Assembly (NCBI RefSeq): GCF_035317345.1 | Contig: NZ_JAYKTU010000002.1 | Source of the DNA: Cellvibrio fontiphilus | Lineage (GTDB): Bacteria > Pseudomonadota > Gammaproteobacteria > Pseudomonadales > Cellvibrionaceae | Length of the DNA stretch: 64,000 nt | Direction: 5' to 3' (one strand) | Part shown: positions 25,869 to 34,661 of the stretch, piece by piece | Position numbering within the stretch: position 1 is the first letter of the stretch | Layout of the letters: each line of letters starts with the position of its first letter | Translations under genes and position numbers: made by a program | Notes under the pieces: generated by a model | Seen by the model: the letters and a program-made list of their open reading frames with translations, nothing else | Told to the model about the DNA's origin: nothing | Databases searched by the model: none

Positions 25869-27653
25869 ATGACTGCCATGCTTAATATCGAAGAATCCAT
25901 CGTCAATAAATTTCCGGGGTTTAACCAACAATCTCCTCTCGTGCGCAACTCCACCCTCAGTATTTTGCGCAAGCTCACCCATGAACGTGAAATCAATGCT
26001 TTCTTGCAAGAGCATCAGGGCAATCGCGGCATTGATTTTATAGATCGCATTTTTGAATATTTTAATTTCAGCTACAGCGTTTCACTGCGCGAGCGCAACC
26101 ATATTCCCGCACAGGGGCGCCTGGTTATTATCGCCAACCACCCCATTGGCTCGCTCGATGGCCTGGCACTGCTGCGATTGGTTAGCGAAGTGCGCAAGGA
26201 TGTAAAGATTATCGCTAACGACATGCTCATGGCATTTGAGCCACTGCAGGATTTGTTGTTGCCGCTGGATAATATGACTCGCGCCTCCTACAAACAGAGC
26301 TACAAAAATATTGTGCAGGCGTTGAATGACGACCACGCCGTAATTGTATTCCCTGCCGGTGAAGTATCCCGCGCGAGCCCCAAGGGGATTCGCGATGGCA
26401 AATGGCAAGCCGGTTTTTTACATTTTGCACGTAAAACCCAAGCGCCGATTCTGCCGATTTTTGTATCCGCCAAAAATTCCCTGTTGTTTTACAGCGCCTC
26501 AATGATTTTCAAACCGCTAGCAACGGCGCTGCTTGCGCACGAAATGTTTAACAAACAATCGGCAGAAATTAAATTTCGTATTGGCGAAGTCATTCCCTAC
26601 AGCTCACTGCAAACTGATCAGCTAGCCGACAAAGCCTTAATCAAACGCCTGAAAAAGCATGTTTACAAAATTGGCAAAGGTAAAACCAGTAAAAATAAAA
26701 TACCCAGCTTTGTTACTGAAAAAACCATCGCCCACCCCGAAGACCGTGCAGCGCTAAAAAAAGAGTTGGATGCGGCACAACTGATTGGCAGCACACGGGA
26801 TAACCACAAGATTCTGCTGTGCGATTATAAACAGCACCCGGTAGTGTTACGTGAAATTGGCCGGCTGCGTGAGCAAACCTTTCGCTTGGTGGGAGAAGGC
26901 ACCGGGAGCCGCCGCGATTTGGATAAATACGATCACTATTATCGTCATCTGGTATTGTGGGACGAAACCAAGCTCTGTATTGCCGGCGCCTATCGTTTGG
27001 GTGAAGCACACAAGTTAGTGCAAAAAAAAGGCGTATCGTCGCTCTACACCAATGAGCTATTTCATTTTCACCCGACACTTATGCCCTATTTGGAACAGGG
27101 GCTGGAATTGGGCCGCAGCTTTGTACACCCGGATTACTGGGGCAAAGCCAGCCTGGATTATTTGTGGCAAGGTTTGGGAGCTTACTTAAACCACACACCG
27201 AATGTACGTTATGTATTTGGGCCGGTCAGCATGAGTGCACACTACCCCAAAGCGCTGCGCGATTTACTGGTGTTTTTTTATGAACGTTATTACCAAAAAT
27301 ATGCAGGTGAAAAAGGCGAAACACTGGCCGATGGAAAACACCCACACCAGATTGACGAAGACACATTAATCGAACTGCAACAACGTTTTGCCAACGTAAA
27401 TGCGGAGCAAGGCTTTGCAATATTGCAGGATGAATTCAATAAAGCCGACTGCAAAATTCCCGTGTTATTTAAACAATATGCCGCACTTTATGACGAAGGT
27501 GGCTACCACCTTCTGGCATTCAGTGTTGACTCGGAATTTGGCAATTGCGTGGATGGCTTGTTTATCGGCGACCTGAATTTTATGAAAGCAGCAAAACGCG
27601 CGCGTTATTTGGGTACCACTCACTCTGTTGGCGCAGAGAAATCAGCAGGCTGA
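25869..27653 (+). CDS. olsF: Bifunctional acyltransferase, OlsF-like (ornithine lipid synthesis)
   Basis: 594 residues with two acyltransferase modules. The N-terminal half is PlsC-like: NHPIGSLDG with the catalytic His near residue 91, and FPAGEVSR. The C-terminal half (about 310-530) resembles OlsB/hemolysin-type N-acyltransferases: REIGRLREQTFRLVGEGTG, LGRSFVHPDYWGK and GPVSMSAHYP. This fusion is the OlsF architecture, in which the C-terminal part N-acylates ornithine and the PlsC part adds the second chain. The start may be the ATG at 25869 or 25878; the second is better spaced from AAGG. Its 3' end overlaps the converging gene by 34 bases. Confidence 0.8.
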   Translation: MTAMLNIEESIVNKFPGFNQQSPLVRNSTLSILRKLTHEREINAFLQEHQGNRGIDFIDRIFEYFNFSYSVSLRERNHIPAQGRLVIIANHPIGSLDGLALLRLVSEVRKDVKIIANDMLMAFEPLQDLLLPLDNMTRASYKQSYKNIVQALNDDHAVIVFPAGEVSRASPKGIRDGKWQAGFLHFARKTQAPILPIFVSAKNSLLFYSASMIFKPLATALLAHEMFNKQSAEIKFRIGEVIPYSSLQTDQLADKALIKRLKKHVYKIGKGKTSKNKIPSFVTEKTIAHPEDRAALKKELDAAQLIGSTRDNHKILLCDYKQHPVVLREIGRLREQTFRLVGEGTGSRRDLDKYDHYYRHLVLWDETKLCIAGAYRLGEAHKLVQKKGVSSLYTNELFHFHPTLMPYLEQGLELGRSFVHPDYWGKASLDYLWQGLGAYLNHTPNVRYVFGPVSMSAHYPKALRDLLVFFYERYYQKYAGEKGETLADGKHPHQIDEDTLIELQQRFANVNAEQGFAILQDEFNKADCKIPVLFKQYAALYDEGGYHLLAFSVDSEFGNCVDGLFIGDLNFMKAAKRARYLGTTHSVGAEKSAG

Positions 27654-28513
27654 AACCAATAACGCGTATTGGTGTAATCAGTATCGCCGGGCATAAACGG
27701 ATTGGCGATATGAATAGTGCGACTGGGCAATGAATTCTTGTGCAGGGGGAATACATGACTGGTGAGCGGATGACTTTCGATAAAAGCCAACAACTCACCG
27801 CTGTCGATCATTTGTTCCAGTCCACGCTCAATCCACTGGGCTAATTCTTCGTTTTCCCGGCGCACAAAAAAATAAATAGCAAAGGGGTAATGCAGCACCA
27901 GATGTTGATACTCCATTAACTCTGGATAAGCAACGCGGCGTTGGGTCAACTCTGGAACCGCTTCATAAAAGCCTCGCGGAAAATAATCGCAGCGTTTGGC
28001 GACCACTTGTTGATACAAACCTTCCAGCACCGCAACTTCAGTTACACGCAGGTCAGACGCGCGCATAATATCCACATCCGGCCAATCCAATCCCTGACAT
28101 CCCAGCAAACGTTTTAAATCGGCACTGGTGACAATATTATTAAATTCAGTCTGGCGATCTGCACGGATAATAAAACGGCGATAGCCAATTAAACCGCGAT
28201 CCAGTGGTATACGAATAGCGCGCAACTTTTGCTCACGTTCAATATTAGTTCCCATCCAGTAAACATCAATAATAGTCCCACGCTTCAATTCGTACATGGC
28301 GCGCCCTTGCTCCATCACACTGGTTTCTATTAATTCCGGCACCGGTCGCCCTGCGGCCCCTTTACTTAACGCCTGACGCAACAGCTCGGTGTAATAGTGT
28401 TGTGCATCCCTGGAATCGGCCTGTGGCTTGGGGATTTTAATAACCGGAGAAACAGCAAATACCGGCACAGCAATAAACATCAACAACAATAAAACGCAAC
28501 GAAAGATTGGCAT
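27620..28513 (-). CDS. Periplasmic solute-binding-like protein (copy 2 of tandem pair)
   Basis: 297 residues with a signal peptide (PIFRCVLLLLMFIAVPVFA) and a type-II periplasmic binding fold like family 3 solute-binding proteins. It shares much sequence with the next gene upstream (IPLDRGLIGYR, RCDYFPRGF, LVLHYPFAIYFFVR, RYWFQPADF), so the two are a tandem duplication. No permease or ATPase is nearby, so it is probably a sensor-type or stand-alone binding protein rather than part of an ABC transporter. The last 34 bases overlap the olsF-like gene tail to tail. Confidence 0.78.
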   Translation of the reverse strand: MPIFRCVLLLLMFIAVPVFAVSPVIKIPKPQADSRDAQHYYTELLRQALSKGAAGRPVPELIETSVMEQGRAMYELKRGTIIDVYWMGTNIEREQKLRAIRIPLDRGLIGYRRFIIRADRQTEFNNIVTSADLKRLLGCQGLDWPDVDIMRASDLRVTEVAVLEGLYQQVVAKRCDYFPRGFYEAVPELTQRRVAYPELMEYQHLVLHYPFAIYFFVRRENEELAQWIERGLEQMIDSGELLAFIESHPLTSHVFPLHKNSLPSRTIHIANPFMPGDTDYTNTRYWFQPADFSAPTE

Positions 28514-28587
28514 CTATGACTCCCTGTAATAAAACCTTGACTCATTAAGCTGACGACCTAGATTTAATGTTACGCCGCCACCTCAGG

Positions 28588-29502
28588 TTAGGGTGTTTGC
28601 GGTGGAGGTGGCTCAAGAGCAACAAAATCCGATGCCTGAAACCAATAGCGCGGCTCATTAAACGTTTCCGCATCCGGCAGTTGATTATTGGGTATTTCCA
28701 GCAAGCGGCGCGGCGTATTGGCAATGAGTGGAAAGGCACGGCGCGTGTGCTGATGCTGCTGCATGTGCACAAGCAATTCACCGTCGTCGATCATTTTCTC
28801 CAGCCCCTGCTGCACCCAGTCGGCCAGTAATTCATTGTCCTGTCGCACATAAAAATAAACCGCAAAAGGGTAATGCAATATCAATGGTTCATAGGCAATT
28901 AATTCGGGGAACTCTGCCGCACGCTTGGTCATTTCAATGCGAATTTCATGGAAGCCGCGCGGAAAATAATCGCAGCGCCCGGCTGCCACCTGTTTGAATA
29001 AACTTTCATAGCCGGTGCTGGTTTTTACCGCCAACTGTGCAGCGCGCAAAATATCGGTGTCCGGCCAATGAGTTCCCTGGCAGGCTGAAAATTTTTGTAA
29101 ATCAGCCAGACTTCGCACCTGATCAAATTCTGCCGCGCGCTGGCGATGCACAATAAATTGGCGATAGCCCATCAAACCGCGCTCCAGTGGAATGGGAATA
29201 ACACGCAACTGTGTATTGCGTCTTTGATCTGGCCCCATCCAGAAAATATCAATCGTGCGCCCACGCACCAACTCTTTCACAGCGCGATCCTGCTCCATCT
29301 CCATAATCGGCAACAACACGGGAACCGGGCGTTCACCCGCAGCTTTGATGAGCGCCTTGCGAAGTAAATCGGTGTAGTAATTATGCGCTGTGTCCAAATC
29401 GGAGCGGGGCTTGGGTATACGCAGCTCCACCGGACTGGCCACAGTGTTAAGGGCGACCAGCCATACCAAGCTGGCGATTAATAGAGAGCTGCTAACTTTC
29501 AT
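28588..29502 (-). CDS. Periplasmic solute-binding-like protein (copy 1 of tandem pair)
   Basis: 304 residues from the ATG at 29502; the frame is open 21 codons further upstream, but this start gives a clean signal peptide (MKVSSSLLIASLVWLVALN, cleavage after VASP region). It is the paralogue of the downstream gene, with the same motifs (IPLERGLMGYR, RCDYFPRGF, LILHYPFAVYFYVR, RYWFQASDF) and a Pro-rich C-terminus. The two genes are 74 bases apart and probably co-transcribed. The ligand is unknown. Confidence 0.78.
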   Translation of the reverse strand: MKVSSSLLIASLVWLVALNTVASPVELRIPKPRSDLDTAHNYYTDLLRKALIKAAGERPVPVLLPIMEMEQDRAVKELVRGRTIDIFWMGPDQRRNTQLRVIPIPLERGLMGYRQFIVHRQRAAEFDQVRSLADLQKFSACQGTHWPDTDILRAAQLAVKTSTGYESLFKQVAAGRCDYFPRGFHEIRIEMTKRAAEFPELIAYEPLILHYPFAVYFYVRQDNELLADWVQQGLEKMIDDGELLVHMQQHQHTRRAFPLIANTPRRLLEIPNNQLPDAETFNEPRYWFQASDFVALEPPPPQTP

Positions 29503-29632
29503 ACACTTATTATCACTCTTGTATGAATACCAACTCTTATACAGAGGCCAGAGGGAGAGTTGCAATCATGGGAAAAGTATAGGTTAATCCCCACCAATAT
29601 CTCGCCTTTTAGCCAACATTAACGAGTTTGTT

Positions 29633-31042
29633 ATGCATATTCATATTCTTGGTATTTGCGGTACTTTTATGGGCAGCCTGGCGCAACTTGCCAAAGCACT
29701 TGGCCACCGCGTTACCGGCAGCGATGCCAACGTCTATCCGCCCATGAGCACTCAACTGGAACAAGCGGGCATTGAATTGATACAAGGTTTTGACCCGGCT
29801 CATTTGCAGCCACCGCAGATGCCAACCGCACCGGATCTGGTGATCATTGGCAACGCCATGAGTCGCGGCAACCCGAGTGTGGAATATGTGCTCAACCAAG
29901 GCATTGCCTACACCTCTGGCCCGCAATGGCTACACGACCATGTATTACAAGGCAAATGGGTAATGGCTGTTGCCGGCACCCACGGCAAAACTACCACCTC
30001 CTCCATGCTTGCGTGGATTCTGGAATATGCCGGCATGGCACCAGGGTATTTGATTGGTGGAGTAACTAAAAATTTCCCCACCTCGGCGCGTTTGGGCGAT
30101 ACACCTTTTTTTGTGGTGGAGGCCGACGAATACGACAGCGCTTTTTTTGATAAACGCTCCAAATTTGTTCATTACAACCCGCGCACCGTGATTTTAAATA
30201 ACCTGGAATTTGATCACGCCGATATTTTTCCTGATCTCGCCGCCATCCAAAAACAATTTCATCATTTGGTACGCACAGTACCGGGTAACGGATTAATTAT
30301 TTGTCCCGGTAACGATCAGGCACTCGCCGAGGTACTTCAACAAGGCTGCTGGACGCCGCAACAGCAATTTGCAGTTCAGGGATACGATCAACATACAAAC
30401 ATCAACACAGATACTGAATGGCAAGCCAGCTTGTTATCTGCCGATGGTTCGGCATTTAGTGTCTTGCACAAGGGTGAGGAAGTAGCGCAGGTGCACTGGG
30501 CGCAAACCGGCTTGCATAATGTGAATAACGGCTTGGCAGCGCTTATTGCGGCGCGCCATGTTGGAGTTACCCCGGAACATGCGGCTAAAGCGCTGGAACA
30601 ATTTGCCGGTGTTAAACGGCGCATGGAATGTTTGGCCGATGTGCACAGCATTAAGGTCTACGACGACTTTGCCCATCACCCCACCGCCATTAAAACCACC
30701 CTCGCCGGTTTGCGCGCAAAAGTGGGCAGCGAAAAAATTATCGCCATCATCGAACCCCGCTCCAATACCATGCGCATGGGCGTCCACAAAAACGCTCTAA
30801 ACCAAAGCGTCACCGATGCCGACGACGTACTCTGGTATCAACCTCCCAATGTCGATTGGGCAATGGACGAAATCGTCAACAAAAGCCCCGTCCCCGCCAA
30901 ACTTTTGCGAAATCTGGATGAATTAATTCACTGCGCCATTTCCATTAGCGAACCCAATACGCATATTGTGATTATGAGCAATGGCGGATTTGGTGGAGTG
31001 CATCAGAAGTTGATTGAGCATTTGACCAAGCACGCACTGTAA
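29633..31042 (+). CDS. mpl: UDP-MurNAc:L-Ala-gamma-D-Glu-meso-DAP ligase (murein recycling)
   Basis: 469 residues. Mpl attaches recycled murein tripeptide to UDP-MurNAc, feeding peptidoglycan fragments back into synthesis. The N-terminus MHIHILGICGTFMGSLA is the Mpl nucleotide-binding motif; the ATP loop GTHGKTTTS has its Lys at residue 119; EADEYDSAFFDKRSKF and DDFAHHPTAI are typical of Mpl and separate it from MurC. It is divergent from the binding-protein pair. Confidence 0.96.
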   Translation: MHIHILGICGTFMGSLAQLAKALGHRVTGSDANVYPPMSTQLEQAGIELIQGFDPAHLQPPQMPTAPDLVIIGNAMSRGNPSVEYVLNQGIAYTSGPQWLHDHVLQGKWVMAVAGTHGKTTTSSMLAWILEYAGMAPGYLIGGVTKNFPTSARLGDTPFFVVEADEYDSAFFDKRSKFVHYNPRTVILNNLEFDHADIFPDLAAIQKQFHHLVRTVPGNGLIICPGNDQALAEVLQQGCWTPQQQFAVQGYDQHTNINTDTEWQASLLSADGSAFSVLHKGEEVAQVHWAQTGLHNVNNGLAALIAARHVGVTPEHAAKALEQFAGVKRRMECLADVHSIKVYDDFAHHPTAIKTTLAGLRAKVGSEKIIAIIEPRSNTMRMGVHKNALNQSVTDADDVLWYQPPNVDWAMDEIVNKSPVPAKLLRNLDELIHCAISISEPNTHIVIMSNGGFGGVHQKLIEHLTKHAL

Positions 31043-31214
31043 TTGAATTGCAATTTGTAGGGTGGGTGGAGCGAAGGCGATACCCAATTGGAAATAAAAT
31101 ATTTTTTTTCTTGTCCGTTAATTAGTATCCGGCAAAAACTCTCGGTCATTACCAAAAAAACAGTGCCAAAGAGCCTGTCATTACCTTGTATCCACTTTTG
31201 AGAGAGCTTTTTAG

Positions 31215-31853
31215 ATGAAAATTGCATTAATGAATGAATTTAGTCAGGCCGCGAAAAATGCGATTGTGTTGCAGCAGTTGCAAGATGTTGCTGCAGTGCA
31301 GGGGCATAGTGTGTTTAATGTGGGCATGGATGGCGATAATGATCACTACCTGACATACATTCACCTGGGGATCATGGCGAGCCTGCTGCTGAATTCAAAA
31401 GCGGTGGATTTTGTGGTGAGTGGCTGCGGTACTGGTCAGGGCGCGATGATGTCGCTGAATGCGCACCCCGGTGTTTTTTGTGGTTATTGTATTGAACCAA
31501 CCGATGCCTATTTGTTTGCGCAAGTGAATAACGGCAATGCGCTGGCGCTGCCGTTTGCCAAGGGTTTTGGCTGGGGTGCTGAATTGAATATCCGCACTAT
31601 TTTTGAAAAAGCCTTTACCGGTGTGCGCGGCCAAGGTTATCCGGCGGAACGTCGCGAATCGCAAGTGCGCAATGCCGGTATTTTAACCAGCGTTAAACTG
31701 GCGACCGCCAAACATTATCTGGATGGTTTGCGCGCGATTGAGCCAGAGCTGGTAAAAACTGCTGTCACTGGTGAACGCTTCCAGGCCTGCTTCTTTGAAA
31801 ATTGTCAGGACGATGAGATCCGTGCGTTTGTCAAAACAGTATTAGGGCAATAA
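31215..31853 (+). CDS. RpiB/LacA/LacB-family sugar-phosphate isomerase
   Basis: 212 residues, longer than standard RpiB (about 150) because of a C-terminal extension. The core has MKIALMNEFSQAAKN, VDFVVSGCGTGQGAMMSLN (the GCGTGxG loop with the catalytic-site Cys of RpiB-type enzymes) and NNGNALALP. This variant forms its own branch of the family; the natural sugar phosphate cannot be told from sequence. It stands alone between mpl and ubiX. Confidence 0.85.
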   Translation: MKIALMNEFSQAAKNAIVLQQLQDVAAVQGHSVFNVGMDGDNDHYLTYIHLGIMASLLLNSKAVDFVVSGCGTGQGAMMSLNAHPGVFCGYCIEPTDAYLFAQVNNGNALALPFAKGFGWGAELNIRTIFEKAFTGVRGQGYPAERRESQVRNAGILTSVKLATAKHYLDGLRAIEPELVKTAVTGERFQACFFENCQDDEIRAFVKTVLGQ

Positions 31854-31957
31854 CTAATACCGCGCTGTAAATTAGCCTTAGCGCCTCACGGCCCTGCCCT
31901 TGTTACCGGAGTGGGGCCAAGGTGAGGCAGCGTTTAATTACCACAAGGACATTTGTC

Positions 31958-32578
31958 ATGACCCAATTACCTACACCTCGCACCATCACCCTCGCCATTA
32001 CCGGCGCCTCGGGCGCGCAGTACGGTTTGCGTTTATTGCAGTGTTTATTGGCGGCTGACTGTAAAGTGTATTTGATGATCTCCAGCGCGGCTGAGGTAGT
32101 CATTCGCACCGAAACCGACCTTGACTTGCCGCGTGAGCTGGAAGATCAGCAGGAAATGTTGTGCGCACTGTTTGGGGCGGAAGAAGACCAGTTGCAGCTG
32201 CTCGCCAAAGACGACTGGTTCGCCGCCGTAGCCTCTGGCTCCAGTTCCCCCAGCTCTATGGTGATATGCCCTGCCAGCGGCGGCACCCTGTCTGCTATAG
32301 CTCACGGTGCCAGCAATAACCTGATTGAACGCGCCGCCGATGTTGCGCTGAAAGAGCGCCGCAAGCTGATTGTGGTGCCCCGCGAGACGCCCTACTCCGA
32401 AATCCACCTGGAAAATATGCTCAAACTCACCCAAATGGGTGTGATTGTGCTGCCGGCCAGCCCCGGCTTTTACATGCAGCCACAATCGGTAGAGGAATTG
32501 GTGGACTTTATTGTGGCGCGCATTCTGGATCAATTGGGCGTACCGCAAAATTTGATGCCACGCTGGGGAGAGGACTAA
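31958..32578 (+). CDS. ubiX: Flavin prenyltransferase
   Basis: 206 residues. UbiX makes prenylated FMN, the cofactor of the UbiD decarboxylase in ubiquinone synthesis. Signatures include LAITGASGAQYGLRLL, ICPASGGTLSAIAHGASNNL, and VVPRETPYSEIHLENM. AAGGA before the ATG at 31958 supports this start over a GTG 12 codons upstream. No ubiD is adjacent. Confidence 0.95.
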   Translation: MTQLPTPRTITLAITGASGAQYGLRLLQCLLAADCKVYLMISSAAEVVIRTETDLDLPRELEDQQEMLCALFGAEEDQLQLLAKDDWFAAVASGSSSPSSMVICPASGGTLSAIAHGASNNLIERAADVALKERRKLIVVPRETPYSEIHLENMLKLTQMGVIVLPASPGFYMQPQSVEELVDFIVARILDQLGVPQNLMPRWGED

Positions 32579-32651
32579 CCGCCTCCCGCAGTGGCATACC
32601 CCCTGATTTAACCTAGACTTAAGCCATCACTCGCCAACATCGAGCTTAACG

Positions 32652-34655
32652 ATGCCTTTTGCAGAGTCGCTGCCATGCATATTGTTTACCTTTTCTGCCG
32701 AGCACAGCGGCAAATGCACTATCTGTTTTTGCAACAATAATCTGGCAGATATTTTTGGTATCACGACTGAATCCCTGATTGCCGATAGCCCCCTCCCGTT
32801 TGATCAAGTAGATATTCAGCACCGCCCGCACATTTACACCCAACTCAATCAATTAATGTATGGCGAGCGCACTTTTGTCGACCTGAGTTTCACTATTAGC
32901 CGGGCGGAAAAAGTTCATTGGTTTTTATTGCAGGCCTCGGCCCAAACAGGCTCTGCCCACACCATTTACGAAGGCCGCATTTTTGAAATTACCGAGCAAT
33001 ATGCACAACAGCAACAGGTGTTAACCTCCGCTAATTATTTTATGCATTTGCTCGACCAACTGCCCGACCGCTTTTATTACAAAGATGCACAATCGCGTTA
33101 TTTGGGCGGCAATAAAGCCTGGCGCGAGCAACACCATATCAACAACATGAACGACTGGATTGGCAAAAGCGATCTGGATTCACCGCGCTTTACACCGGAG
33201 CAAGCCGAACGATTATTCCGTGAAGAACAGGCGATGCTAAAAAGTGGTATTGCGCTGCGCACACGCGAACGTGTTGAAAATACAGATGGGAGAATACAAT
33301 ACGCGGACTCCATCAAAACTCCGGTGTATGACAACCATAATCAATTGGTTGGCTTGGTAGGACTAACCCGCGACATCACCCAACTGGTGGAAACCGAACA
33401 AGCTCTCGCCCGCGCCAAAGAACAAGCCGAAGAAGCAACAAAAGCCAAGAGCGCATTTTTAGCAGTAATGAGCCACGAAATCCGCACGCCCATGAACGGT
33501 GTTATTGGTTGTGCCTCATTATTGGCGGACACCAATCTCACCGAAGAACAGCGTCAATTAGTGCGCACTATTCAATCCTGCGGCGAAGGCTTGCTGGTTA
33601 TCATCAACGATATTCTTGACTACTCCAAAATAGAAGCAGGCCAAATTAAATTGGTATCCCATCAATTTAATTTACAAAAACTGCTAGAGGAAACGCTGGA
33701 GCTTTTCAAAAAAGCAGCGCAGAACAAAAACCTGAATCTGGTTTTATTGATTGATGATCAACTCCCCCTTAACTTGATCAGCGATTCAACGCGCATTCGT
33801 CAGGTACTCATTAACCTGATTGGCAATGCAATAAAATTTACAGAAGCTGGCTCAATCACCATCAGTGTCCAACAACAAAATAATCAGCAATCCCGTTATC
33901 GTCACGAAAGAAAAATGTGTCAGTTATTATTCACAGTAAAGGATACAGGTATTGGTATTCCTGCTGAATTACAAGGCAATTTATTCCAGGTATTTACCCA
34001 GGCTGACAACTCAATCACCCGCAAATACGGAGGTACTGGCTTGGGGCTGGCAATTTCCAAAAAAATTATCGAGCAGATGGGCGGTAAAATCTGGCTGGAA
34101 AGCAGCCCGGGCAAGGGCACCGCTTTTTTCTTCAATCTGGATATTGCCCGTGACGCGCCTGAATTGGAAACCAGCACTGCGGGCGACCCCAACACTTCCT
34201 TATCTTTATCTGCATCAACACTCGCAATCACAAATGAAGATCGCGCGCTTGACCCAAGCCCTCGTAGCACTCGCATACTGGTGGTGGAGGACAACAGCGT
34301 TAATAAAATGGTTATCATTAAAATGCTGGCCAAACTGGGGTATAGCAACATTACCGCGGTAACCGATGGCGCTGAAGCGGTTGAAATGTGCCGTGAGCTA
34401 GCCATTGATATTATTTTGATGGACATACAGATGCGCGTAATGGATGGCTATACCGCCACGCAAAAAATCAGAGCGCAAGAAAATGTGGCCGGCCAACCCT
34501 GGATTATTGCGCTCACCGCAGGTGTGCAACCTGCAGACGCAGAGCGCGCTTTTGCCTCTGGCATGAATGCGTTTGCCACTAAACCAATTCAGCTTCAGGA
34601 TTTGGATCAGGTTTTAACGCAAGCCGAAATTTTTCAAAATAGCGCTGCGCATTAA
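32652..34655 (+). CDS. Hybrid sensor histidine kinase (PAS-PAS-HisKA-HATPase-REC)
   Basis: 667 residues, no membrane segment. Two PAS-like domains (about 10-115 and 125-250) are followed by a dimerisation/phospho-acceptor domain with H275 in MSHEIRTPMNG, an ATPase domain (NLIGNAIKFT, DTGIGIP, GGTGLGLAI), and a C-terminal receiver with phospho-Asp D591 (IILMDIQMRVMDGY) and K near TKPI. It is therefore a cytoplasmic phosphorelay kinase. It ends six bases from the converging chemoreceptor gene; no response regulator gene is adjacent, so its output partner is unknown. Confidence 0.94.
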   Translation: MPFAESLPCILFTFSAEHSGKCTICFCNNNLADIFGITTESLIADSPLPFDQVDIQHRPHIYTQLNQLMYGERTFVDLSFTISRAEKVHWFLLQASAQTGSAHTIYEGRIFEITEQYAQQQQVLTSANYFMHLLDQLPDRFYYKDAQSRYLGGNKAWREQHHINNMNDWIGKSDLDSPRFTPEQAERLFREEQAMLKSGIALRTRERVENTDGRIQYADSIKTPVYDNHNQLVGLVGLTRDITQLVETEQALARAKEQAEEATKAKSAFLAVMSHEIRTPMNGVIGCASLLADTNLTEEQRQLVRTIQSCGEGLLVIINDILDYSKIEAGQIKLVSHQFNLQKLLEETLELFKKAAQNKNLNLVLLIDDQLPLNLISDSTRIRQVLINLIGNAIKFTEAGSITISVQQQNNQQSRYRHERKMCQLLFTVKDTGIGIPAELQGNLFQVFTQADNSITRKYGGTGLGLAISKKIIEQMGGKIWLESSPGKGTAFFFNLDIARDAPELETSTAGDPNTSLSLSASTLAITNEDRALDPSPRSTRILVVEDNSVNKMVIIKMLAKLGYSNITAVTDGAEAVEMCRELAIDIILMDIQMRVMDGYTATQKIRAQENVAGQPWIIALTAGVQPADAERAFASGMNAFATKPIQLQDLDQVLTQAEIFQNSAAH

Positions 34656-34661
34656 CTTACA

